A DNA stretch of 41,253 nt from NCBI GenBank assembly GCA_014729235.1, contig WJKH01000051.1, forward strand, positions 1-41,253, written 5' to 3'. Positions 34,448 to 41,253 of the stretch are shown piece by piece. The first letter of the stretch is position 1, and every line of letters begins with the position of its first letter. Made by a program: the position numbers and the translations under genes. The notes under the pieces are model-generated. The model was not told the origin of the DNA and searched no databases. It was given only the letters and a program-made list of their open reading frames with translations. Origin of the DNA: Candidatus Dojkabacteria bacterium (lineage in GTDB: Bacteria > Patescibacteriota > Dojkabacteria > SC72 > WJKH01).

Positions 34448-36325
34448 TTAAAAATTAAATTTCTTAAATGCCTTTACAACATCTCCTGGAATATCTTTTT
34501 TATTCTCAATATATTTCTTTAAGGCTTCTGCCAATTCACTACCTTTACTTGGTATCCTTAACCCTTCTTCCTTGTTCTCTTGTTTACTATAGACAAGATC
34601 TGACAGCATTTTATGAAACTTCTTATCATGTACATCTTGATCGAGTTCGTTACGAAGACTGTCTAAATCATCCTTATTTACATTAATTTCACAAAAATCA
34701 TTTACCAAATTGATCCACACTTCATTGCTAATGGAGTCTTCTATATCACAAATTCCAAGTTTAGAAACATTATCTTCATCAAATCCCTTTGTATCGCCAT
34801 CAAGGATATAAAAAACACAATCTTCAGTTTTTTTGAAATCTTTAAGAACCTGGCGAAAAAATTTTACACTTTTTTTTCGATTCGATTCCCCTTTTAAATT
34901 TACAATCTGAATACTATCTTCTTCTAAGGTTCTTCCAAAAAAGATTTGATATAAATGAGGAATAAGGGAGTAATCTGTATCACCTTCAACAGCAAGAAAT
35001 TTATCAAAGAAAAGAATATCGCTATTTCTAACTTGCAAAACGTTATGAATATCGTCAACAGAGTCACATGTTGATATTGCGGTATATCCATCTACTAGAT
35101 CGACCTTATTCACTAACTTTATGCTTAACCTATCAATAAATAAGGTAGAATGAGTACTCATAATAATCTGAAAGTTTTCTTCCGCCAAATCTTTTATAAT
35201 ATCGAATAGTTCTCGCTTTGCTGAAGGGAACAAATGTACCTCAGGCTCATCAAAACACCATATGAAGTTTATTCTACTATCGTTTTCTGAAGCTTCCTGC
35301 ATACTTCTCCATTTTAGGAAAGCAAAAAGAATTTGCTTCTTTAAACCTTCACCTTGAGAATCTACATTTATTTCACCATCAGCATTTTCTTTCTCAACAA
35401 CAATGTCAGAAATAGATTCCTTAATATCAAAAGAAATTCCAGCTTTAAGAGTTTTAATTTGAGGAATCATTCTCAAAAGATCCTTCGTTTTTGCCGAGAG
35501 ATCTTCATTTACTTTGTCATTAGCCTCTTGACTTATCTCCAAAGCCTTTTCTTGCAACTTATCTTTTGATTCTTCAATGCTCAACGACATTGCATCTCCC
35601 GCAAGATTCTTAATATCATCCATAGAAGCGTTCCAATCAATGTATCGATATGTAGGAAAGAAAGTTTTATCTTTCTTAACAAAATCAGAATACTGAGTCC
35701 ATTGTGGAGAAGTTTTTACTTTTTTATAAATTGACCTAAACAATTCTAATTTTCTAAAAGGTCCAGATTTATTATCATTATCAATCTGATCATCAGTTAT
35801 AGATAGCTCTTTTATTCTACTTTTTAATTCAGTCTTACCTTTACTCCAGAGAGAAGACGGAGTAGATTCTTCTTCCGCACATAAGTAATAGATTCCTTGA
35901 GGATTTTCTGAACTATAACGTTTCAACAATACAATTTCCTCATTAGATATACTTTCTATGCTCCATTGTAAATGTTCTGATGCCTTTTCGATAAAATCGT
36001 CTGATATATCACCGTCTTCTGTTTCAAAAATCCCAATAAAAATGATTGAATGTGAATCATATTCCATTTCCGGAAGGCTCAAATCTTCTAGTAGAGATTT
36101 AAATTCTTTCTCAGAGAGTTGAGTGTTGGATAAATCTGAGCTTAACTGATAGTCATGTGAAAGGTTAAGCGTTTCACTCTCCAATAAATTCTGAATTGAT
36201 TTTAAGATTACTGTCTTTCCTGCATCATTTATACCTATATAAGTATTCGGTACGTCTTTCTTGAAGTCTAATACCAAATTCCTACAACTTCGGTAATTAA
36301 TTATCGCTAATTTACTTAAATGCAT
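34448..36325 (-). CDS. OLD-family ATPase with TOPRIM domain
   Basis: A 625-residue OLD-type protein. The ATPase half has Walker A GINDAGKT (31-38), a signature-like SQGEGLKKQI (323-332), Walker B FIWCFDEPEVH (354-364) and H-loop histidine in MSTHST (H392). The C-terminal TOPRIM part shows FLAVEGDTDY (E447) and ILDGDTKG (D509, D511). OLD proteins are nucleases or effectors in phage defence (OLD, Gabija GajA and relatives). No UvrD-like GajB is nearby; the partner here is a PD-(D/E)XK-like protein. It follows a KTSC gene after 1 base, suggesting a LexA - KTSC - OLD - nuclease operon. Confidence 0.92.
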   Translation of the reverse strand: MHLSKLAIINYRSCRNLVLDFKKDVPNTYIGINDAGKTVILKSIQNLLESETLNLSHDYQLSSDLSNTQLSEKEFKSLLEDLSLPEMEYDSHSIIFIGIFETEDGDISDDFIEKASEHLQWSIESISNEEIVLLKRYSSENPQGIYYLCAEEESTPSSLWSKGKTELKSRIKELSITDDQIDNDNKSGPFRKLELFRSIYKKVKTSPQWTQYSDFVKKDKTFFPTYRYIDWNASMDDIKNLAGDAMSLSIEESKDKLQEKALEISQEANDKVNEDLSAKTKDLLRMIPQIKTLKAGISFDIKESISDIVVEKENADGEINVDSQGEGLKKQILFAFLKWRSMQEASENDSRINFIWCFDEPEVHLFPSAKRELFDIIKDLAEENFQIIMSTHSTLFIDRLSIKLVNKVDLVDGYTAISTCDSVDDIHNVLQVRNSDILFFDKFLAVEGDTDYSLIPHLYQIFFGRTLEEDSIQIVNLKGESNRKKSVKFFRQVLKDFKKTEDCVFYILDGDTKGFDEDNVSKLGICDIEDSISNEVWINLVNDFCEINVNKDDLDSLRNELDQDVHDKKFHKMLSDLVYSKQENKEEGLRIPSKGSELAEALKKYIENKKDIPGDVVKAFKKFNF

Positions 36326-36326
36326 C

Positions 36327-36539
36327 TTATGAAACCTTTTTATACTGGTATACTCCCTTTATATTCTGATCAAAATATTGCCCATGTGAAGACGCAGACA
36401 TCAGTCCATCATAGACATTCTTAGGAACATTAAAGTATTGATATATCCCACTACTATGAAATTCAATCTCTAAAGTGTTTGAATTCTCATCGTAACCGAC
36501 AGATGCCAAATTTGATGACTGTACTTTTACTCTTTGCAT
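36327..36539 (-). CDS. KTSC-domain protein
   Basis: A 70-residue protein that is essentially one KTSC domain: VKVQSSNLASVGYDENSNTL then EIEFHSSGIYQYFNVPKNVY and ASSHGQYFDQNIKGVYQY. KTSC domains occur alone and fused to the C-terminus of some lysyl-tRNA synthetases; their role is not known. The gene lies 21 bases after the LexA-type gene and ends 1 base before the OLD-type gene. AT-rich leader TTAATTAATTTTAATAAAAT touches its start and there is no ribosome binding site. Confidence 0.85.
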   Translation of the reverse strand: MQRVKVQSSNLASVGYDENSNTLEIEFHSSGIYQYFNVPKNVYDGLMSASSHGQYFDQNIKGVYQYKKVS

Positions 36540-36560
36540 TTTAATTAATTTTAATAAAAT

Positions 36561-37169
36561 TTATATAGTTGTAACAACAACACCCTGAACTCTAAAATCT
36601 TCATGTAAAATTATCGGGACATGTTTATTATTCGAAGATTTGGGCTCAAGAATTATTGAATTATTACCTCGTGAATATTTTTTAATCGTAGCCTCGTTAT
36701 CTATCAGGGCGACAATATTCTCACCTTCCTCTGCAAAATCAGTCTGTCTAATCAAAACCAAATCCCCATCCTTAATCCCAGCCTGATCCATAGAATCACC
36801 TTGAGCTTTCAGTAAAAAGTATTTGTGCGGAGGTTTTGCAATCGAAGTAGAAACTTTAAAATATCCTTGAATATTTTCTTCCGCAAATATTGGGGCACCA
36901 CAAGCAACTGCACCAACTAGAGGAACGTCAATTGTTGAAGCTTGCTCCGCAGAATCATCTAAAGGATAATCCAGAAGCACTAAATCGCCATCATTATTTC
37001 TTTCTATGACTTCTAGTTCAATTAACTCGTCAACTACAAGTGCCGCTGATCTAGGAGATTTATAATTTAGTTCTTTCATAATATCCCTTATTGAAGGTGA
37101 AGAACCGGTGTGAACAAGAATATTTCTTATGAATCTTAATGCTTTGCTTTGTTTTTCATTTAATGTCAT
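36561..37169 (-). CDS. lexA: LexA repressor (second copy)
   Basis: A 202-residue protein with the standard LexA layout: winged helix (residues 1-65; SPSIRDIMKELNYKSPRSAA recognition region), cleavage site C90-G91 (VACGAP; many LexA have A-G), catalytic S126 (GDSMDQAGI) and K163 (ATIKKY), separated by 37 residues as in LexA. RecA filaments would trigger self-cleavage. It begins a minus-strand operon with KTSC, OLD and nuclease genes. Its promoter -10 box is inside a dyad (37174-37188), fitting autorepression, and the transcript appears leaderless. Confidence 0.9.
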   Translation of the reverse strand: MTLNEKQSKALRFIRNILVHTGSSPSIRDIMKELNYKSPRSAALVVDELIELEVIERNNDGDLVLLDYPLDDSAEQASTIDVPLVGAVACGAPIFAEENIQGYFKVSTSIAKPPHKYFLLKAQGDSMDQAGIKDGDLVLIRQTDFAEEGENIVALIDNEATIKKYSRGNNSIILEPKSSNNKHVPIILHEDFRVQGVVVTTI

Positions 37170-37173
37170 AATA

Positions 37174-37206
37174 CAGTATTATACACTGCGTATTCTTTCT
37201 TCGCAA
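37174..37206 (-). promoter_or_regulatory. LexA gene promoter with overlapping operator dyad
   Basis: On the minus strand TTGCGA (37201-37206), 17 bases, then perfect TATAAT (37178-37183). The -10 lies within CAGT-N7-ACTG (37174-37188), a dyad like an SOS box. The predicted start point is at or next to the ATG (37169), so the mRNA would be leaderless. ATTATACACTGC (37178-37189) recurs upstream of the Vsr gene at 37705-37716. Confidence 0.65.
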
Positions 37207-37266
37207 GTCCGTATACTTCTGAAAAGATTATGTCTTAATTATAAGGCTTAGAGTACTCGAAAAGTA

Positions 37267-37674
37267 TTATTTCTGTAGAAAATTGTACAAGTCACTTTTT
37301 ACCCTTTCAAAATCATTATTAATCTCACATTCCCATACCACAAGAACCTTCCAGCCGAGACGGTTCAATTCTGCAATATTCTCTTTGTCCCTTTTCTTAT
37401 TGCCCTTAAGTTTATCCTCCCAATATTCACGATTAGTTTTAGGGATATTTGATCTGTCACATCCATGTAAATGCCAGAAACAGCCGTGTATAAAAATTAG
37501 CTTCTTTTTTCCATAAAAAACAATATCTGGTTTTCCTGGAAGCTTTCCATAAAGTCTATACCGCAACCCTTCTGCGTAAAGAAACCTCCTGACTTTCATC
37601 TCAGGAGAAGTGTCTTTCGCTTTTATTTTGGACATATTATCACTCCTAGCATCTTTACTGAGATGATCAGACAT
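37267..37674 (-). CDS. vsr: Vsr-type very short patch repair endonuclease
   Basis: A Vsr endonuclease of 135 aa from the chosen ATG (37672-37674). It shows SDNMSKIKAKDTSPEMKVRR at the start, KPDIVFYGKKKLIFIHGCFW with the catalytic aspartate and HLHGC, and a late LGWKVLVVWECEI. Vsr cuts next to T:G mismatches made by deamination of 5-methylcytosine. The frame is open to an ATG at 37713, but that extension contains promoter-like boxes and is not in relatives. It is divergent from the C5 methyltransferase gene, the usual partner. Confidence 0.9.
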   Translation of the reverse strand: MSDHLSKDARSDNMSKIKAKDTSPEMKVRRFLYAEGLRYRLYGKLPGKPDIVFYGKKKLIFIHGCFWHLHGCDRSNIPKTNREYWEDKLKGNKKRDKENIAELNRLGWKVLVVWECEINNDFERVKSDLYNFLQK

Positions 37675-37780
37675 TTGTTTTTCAAATTTAAAGATTATAT
37701 TCCAATTATACACTGCAGATATAAGCTACTTCCCGTTTGATATAATTTACTTTACATGCAGCTGCAAAATATTTAATAAC

Positions 37781-37809
37781 TTGTTAATATATATACTGTA
37801 GAATATATA
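37781..37809 (+). promoter_or_regulatory. Promoter of the C5 methyltransferase gene
   Basis: TTGTTA (37781-37786), 17 bases, then TATATA (37804-37809) in front of the ATG at 37843. TACTGTA lies within the spacer and recalls the half-site near the LexA gene. Confidence 0.6.
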
Positions 37810-37842
37810 TAAATAATTTGATAAAACACATGGAATAACTAG

Positions 37843-38919
37843 ATGATAAAAGAAATCTACAAGTATGGAGAATTATTCTCAGGACCTGGAGGACTTGCCT
37901 TGGGAGCTGTAAAAACAAAAATCAAAAAAGGCAACAAAACAGTATCAATCGAGCATAAGTGGGCAAACGATTACGATGAGGATTCTTGCTCCACCTATAG
38001 AAGAAATATTGCACAGGATCACCCAGAAAGTGTTATAGCTGCTGATATACGAAAATTAAATATTGAAGAGAACACTTCTCCCATAGACATATTTGCTTAT
38101 GGGTTTCCCTGTAATGATTTCAGTATTGTAGGGAAACAAAAAGGCTTTCACGGAGAGTTTGGACCGCTATATTCGTATGGAGTAAAGGTACTAGATTTAT
38201 ACAAACCAATAGCCTTTGTAGCAGAAAATGTTTCTGGAATAAGATCTGCAAACAATGGAAATGCCTTTACGAAGATCCTTCAAGATCTGCAGGACGCAGA
38301 AAACGGTTATGAGATCACTGTAAATCTATATAAAGCAGAAGAATATGGAGTTCCTCAAACTCGACATAGAATGATAATTGTCGGTATAGATAAAGAAACT
38401 GGAAAAAAGTTTAAAGTACCAAAGCCAACTACAATAAATAACCCAGTTACGGCGAAACAAGCATTAGAGAATCCTCCCATAAATAAAAACGCTCCCAACC
38501 ACACATTTACGCGGCAGACAAAAAAAGTAACAAGAAGACTGGAAAACATAAAACCCGGACAAAATGCATGGAATGCTGATTTACCGGATGAGCTGAAATT
38601 AAACGTAAAAGGTGCCAAAATGAGTCAAATATACAGAAGACTTCATCCTGATAAGCCTTCATACACAATAACAGGCAGCGGAGGAGGCGGAACTCATGGC
38701 TACCACTATTCAGAGCCAAGAGCTTTAACAAATAGAGAAAGAGCAAGGATACAGACTTTCCCTGATAACTTTATATTTGAAGGCTCCAAAGAAAGTGTAA
38801 GAAAACAAATAGGCATGGCTGTACCAGTGAAACTCTCTGAAGTAATATTTGAAGCTCTCTTGAAAACACTGTCAGATATTGATTATGAAAGTATAGAACC
38901 CAACTACACTTTCGAATAA
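37843..38919 (+). CDS. DNA (cytosine-5) methyltransferase
   Basis: A 358-residue C5-MTase. Motif I is LFSGPGGLALG (about 12-22), motif IV GFPCNDFS with nucleophile C90 (PCN instead of the more usual PCQ), motif VI AENV (127-130) and motif VIII QTRHR (172-176). The variable target-recognition region lies about residues 190-280. It protects host DNA from the nearby restriction enzyme and also creates the 5-methylcytosine that Vsr serves. The restriction gene follows after 58 bases on the same strand. Recognition sequence cannot be read from the protein. Confidence 0.92.
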   Translation: MIKEIYKYGELFSGPGGLALGAVKTKIKKGNKTVSIEHKWANDYDEDSCSTYRRNIAQDHPESVIAADIRKLNIEENTSPIDIFAYGFPCNDFSIVGKQKGFHGEFGPLYSYGVKVLDLYKPIAFVAENVSGIRSANNGNAFTKILQDLQDAENGYEITVNLYKAEEYGVPQTRHRMIIVGIDKETGKKFKVPKPTTINNPVTAKQALENPPINKNAPNHTFTRQTKKVTRRLENIKPGQNAWNADLPDELKLNVKGAKMSQIYRRLHPDKPSYTITGSGGGGTHGYHYSEPRALTNRERARIQTFPDNFIFEGSKESVRKQIGMAVPVKLSEVIFEALLKTLSDIDYESIEPNYTFE

Positions 38920-38938
38920 GCCATAAACTATGTATAAT
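38910..38938 (+). promoter_or_regulatory. Promoter of the restriction endonuclease gene
   Basis: TTTCGA (38910-38915), 17 bases, then TATAAT (38933-38938). The -35 overlaps the end of the methyltransferase gene, and the ATG is at 38978. This would let the nuclease be expressed separately from the methyltransferase. Confidence 0.5.
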
Positions 38939-38977
38939 TATTAACAGCACTATTTGCAGTTGTAATATATACAGTTT

Positions 38978-40525
38978 ATGTCATCAAAAAAATATTGGGT
39001 ACTGACTAGACCCAAAAGAAAACTTATACTTGTACCTGATATATTAAAAGTCTTTCAATCTGTTGCCTTAGGTCAAGAGTGGGAGGGAAACCGTCCTCTT
39101 CAAATTGAGTTCGAAACAGCATTAACCGAAGCAAAATGGAAAGCACAGAATATCAGCAAATCAGGAAGCGGAGGGAGAACATATGCTGCGCTGCTATTCA
39201 TGCTAGGTTTATGGTACGAAGACGATGATGGAGTTAAACTAACCATTGCAGGAGAAGAAATCGTAGAAGGAAATCCTCCTGTTCCAATATTGACGAAACA
39301 GCTCATCAATTACCAATACCCCTCCCCTTATTCATTAAAAACAAGTGTCAATCTGTCTTCTGATATAAAAATTCGACCTCATCGCTTTATTTTAAGACTT
39401 TTCCAAGAAAACAGATTTAAAGAGCTTACTCAAAACGAAGTAGCATTCTGTATTGTCCCATTTGCCAAAAAAGACACTGATCTAAAAAAGATTACTAAAA
39501 TAATTGCTGAATATAGAGAGAATCCTGAAGAAATTGAAAGGAAAGCTGAAATTTCATCAGAAACCAGCAAAGACAATCTTAAAAACATCGGCAATACTTA
39601 TGTAAACCAGCTGGAATATACGGGTTTTTTCGAAGAGATATCTAATAAAAGCATATTAACACTCAAGAATGCAAAGGAAAAACAGCTTACAGAAAGTCTC
39701 AAAAACGCACGGGATTCATTTATACCTAACCCAGTAGACTCAGTCACTTTTCAGAAACGATACGGACTAGGACTTAAAACTCAGAAAGATTACAGAGAAG
39801 TTTCCCGAGAACCAATGGATATTAAGCCTAACGATAGAAAGATTCTGACAACATATTATACAATCGCCGCAAACAGCCCTATCAATGCGATCGACCAGAA
39901 ACTAATCAATGAGATATCAGCTCATACAGGAGTAGGAACAAATAAGATACAGGATGTCCTTGAAAAGTTTGCCAGAAAACCTAGACTCGACAGATTTGAG
40001 GAAAAGTATATACAGCTTTCAAAAGGAGGGACTGAAACAGCTAAAGATTTTGAAGTTGTTACAGCAAATGTTTTCTCTGATCAAGGCTTTGGGCTAAAGT
40101 CTGAGTGGATTGGATCTAAAGGCAATGTTCCTGATGTGATAGTTTATCTGGATCATAATACACGTACCCATGGAATAATTGATAATAAGGCTTACAAGCA
40201 ATACTCTGCTTCTAATGATCACAGAAACAGAATGATTAAAAACTATATCCCAGATTTTCAAGAGATTGAACTACAAGGAAAAATCTACAAGTTAGTTTTC
40301 TTCAGTTATATTGCAGGCGGCTTTAAGTCTACAATGCTTAAGTCGTTAGAGAAAATTCTTCAAGAAGTTAATGTTAACGGCTCTTACATAACTGCACTAA
40401 ATTTCATGAAACTGCTTAGGCTTCATAAACAAAAATCTTTGGAGACTCAGCAAATAACTGGTTTATTCAGCTCAAACAGAGAGATAACAGAAGATTTAAT
40501 TTTCGAACAACTAGATAGAAGTTAA
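38978..40525 (+). CDS. Type II restriction endonuclease, AlwI-like
   Basis: A 515-residue protein. The start SSKKYWVLTRPKRKLILVPD and the general layout resemble the AlwI family of type IIS enzymes, which have an N-terminal recognition part and a C-terminal nuclease. The C-terminal core VPDVIVYLDHNTRTHGIIDN then KAYKQYS gives D386, D402 and K404 of a PD-(D/E)XK site (D-N-K in place of E-x-K). It follows the C5-MTase gene on the same strand. AlwI itself is paired with adenine methylation, so the C5 partner is a mismatch with the family name; the family call is moderate, restriction enzyme is firm. Confidence 0.8.
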   Translation: MSSKKYWVLTRPKRKLILVPDILKVFQSVALGQEWEGNRPLQIEFETALTEAKWKAQNISKSGSGGRTYAALLFMLGLWYEDDDGVKLTIAGEEIVEGNPPVPILTKQLINYQYPSPYSLKTSVNLSSDIKIRPHRFILRLFQENRFKELTQNEVAFCIVPFAKKDTDLKKITKIIAEYRENPEEIERKAEISSETSKDNLKNIGNTYVNQLEYTGFFEEISNKSILTLKNAKEKQLTESLKNARDSFIPNPVDSVTFQKRYGLGLKTQKDYREVSREPMDIKPNDRKILTTYYTIAANSPINAIDQKLINEISAHTGVGTNKIQDVLEKFARKPRLDRFEEKYIQLSKGGTETAKDFEVVTANVFSDQGFGLKSEWIGSKGNVPDVIVYLDHNTRTHGIIDNKAYKQYSASNDHRNRMIKNYIPDFQEIELQGKIYKLVFFSYIAGGFKSTMLKSLEKILQEVNVNGSYITALNFMKLLRLHKQKSLETQQITGLFSSNREITEDLIFEQLDRS

Positions 40526-40549
40526 ATTATCAAAAGCCAATTTCTTTAT

Positions 40550-40602
40550 CAAACTTTCTCAATGGCGAATGAATAAAGAAAGTTTGCATTGAGGCGAAAG
40601 CC
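40550..40602. other. Permuted inverted repeats between convergent genes
   Basis: CAAACTTTCT (40550-40559) pairs with AGAAAGTTTG (40577-40586), and CTCAATG (40558-40564) pairs with CATTGAG (40587-40593); the second pair is offset, so the helices interleave and only partly coexist. A GGC-GAAA-GCC hairpin (40593-40602) follows directly. The position between the convergent restriction and ArdC-like genes fits a terminator. Confidence 0.5.
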
Positions 40603-40626
40603 TTACTCTCCTCCTCGAGCCTTATC

Positions 40627-41253
40627 TTACTCATACTTTTCAATCATCCCTGAAATTGAATCAACTGCCTTATTTATCAATGAAAATGAATTGTTAATAT
40701 TCTCATCTAATCTCCACCCCTTCAAATAGAATTCTGACTTTCTATCAACTCCGAACATCTGACAAACAATATATGTAACCGTTTCCGCTTGCTGTTCTTT
40801 CAGGCTTCTGCTTGTAAAATCACTTGACTTAGTGTGACCAAGCTCGCCATGTGCTAATTCATGTATTAATGTGCCAATATTTTCAGATTCTGAAAGGTTT
40901 GAATTTAATACAATTGATTTTTCTGCAATATATCCACCTATTGCAATCTCTAGAGCTTCATAGCTTACGGAATAACCAAGAGTATCGGCGACTTTTTTGA
41001 TTGTCTCAAGTTCAATATCTGATTCAGTAGTCATATTTTTGACTATCTCGTCTCCTTCAGTATCTGAAATATCAAATACAGGGACGCTTTTAAATGAAAT
41101 CAATTTTGCATACTCTTTACCGTCTTTTTTTACAACATCAACCATTTGAGCATTTCCCTTATATTCTTTCATTGGTATTAAAAAGGTTCTAGGTGCTAAT
41201 ATCCAGATCGCTTTTGCACCCTTTTTAACAGTTCGTTTATATTCTTTCTGCCA
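40627..41253 (-). CDS. ArdC-like antirestriction / ImmA-IrrE zinc peptidase, 5' end cut by window edge
   Basis: The open frame continues off the right edge. The first visible residues (WQKEYKRTVKKGAKAIWILA) match the end of the ssDNA-binding N-terminal domain of ArdC-type proteins, and the C-terminal part has the zinc peptidase motif LIHELAHGELGH (HExxH plus later H), with EQQAETVTY as the third ligand region. An ATG at 41172 is internal, not the real start. ArdC proteins protect incoming DNA from restriction; some relatives are ImmA/IrrE-like regulators. Its place beside a restriction-modification system fits the former, but this is inferred. Confidence 0.75.
   Translation of the reverse strand, partial: WQKEYKRTVKKGAKAIWILAPRTFLIPMKEYKGNAQMVDVVKKDGKEYAKLISFKSVPVFDISDTEGDEIVKNMTTESDIELETIKKVADTLGYSVSYEALEIAIGGYIAEKSIVLNSNLSESENIGTLIHELAHGELGHTKSSDFTSRSLKEQQAETVTYIVCQMFGVDRKSEFYLKGWRLDENINNSFSLINKAVDSISGMIEKYE

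Noticed and set aside
34448-36325. Gabija system
   Set aside because: The OLD-type ATPase is GajA-like in layout, but there is no UvrD-type helicase gene next to it.

Overview
The window is AT-rich DNA from a bacterium with compact gene packing, many small membrane-anchored proteins of unknown function, and almost no start codon preceded by a purine-rich Shine-Dalgarno box. That style, together with the gene content (small YerC/YecD-type TrpR protein, CARDB-like surface protein, HMA/TauE-SafE-like/cupredoxin fusion, AT-rich leaders), suggests a Candidate Phyla Radiation (Patescibacteria) lineage, but no ribosomal or other marker gene is present, so this is an inference. TGA, TAA and TAG all end recognisable genes, so a recoded TGA is unlikely.

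Region 1 (1-13.2 kb) holds a gene cut by the window start, a TrpR-like regulator with a clear terminator, NUDIX and Ham1-type housecleaning enzymes, a YoaP-type acetyltransferase, membrane or secreted proteins of unknown role, a long CARDB-like surface protein and a small ferritin-like protein. Two loci here look broken: one is split by an in-frame TAG (3798-5411) and one by a frameshift (5505-6298).

Region 2 (13.2-21.1 kb) is metabolic and transport. A minus-strand operon encodes a GlmU-like sugar nucleotidyltransferase, an alpha/beta hydrolase, a KDG-type sugar kinase, a KDPG aldolase and a YhcH-family protein, which fits 2-keto-3-deoxy sugar-acid catabolism. On the plus strand a sugar isomerase-like gene (apparently frameshifted) leads into a three-gene ABC-2 exporter.

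Region 3 (21.1-26.4 kb) has a noncoding stretch that may be a structured RNA, then a copper-resistance operon: CsoR repressor, HMA/TauE-SafE-like/cupredoxin protein, small VKOR-like membrane protein and CopA ATPase, with a candidate CsoR promoter-operator.

Region 4 (26.4 kb to the end) is an accessory, defence-rich island. Four same-orientation copies of a short repeat (core CCCTGCAGGGAACAATGTCG, plus a degenerate fifth copy at 21.17 kb) separate self-contained modules: an AAA/DUF4143 ATPase; an AbiEi/AbiEii toxin-antitoxin pair; and a glycosyltransferase, RibD-like deaminase and kinase-like set. No integrase or transposase is visible. Next comes an apparent operon of LexA-type repressor, KTSC protein, OLD-family ATPase/TOPRIM protein and PD-(D/E)XK nuclease, which meets a second LexA-like repressor tail to tail. 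The island ends with a Vsr nuclease, a C5-cytosine methyltransferase, a type II restriction enzyme and an ArdC-like antirestriction/metalloprotease gene cut by the window end. The two best candidates for something undescribed are the repeat-bounded module array and the LexA-linked OLD plus nuclease operon.
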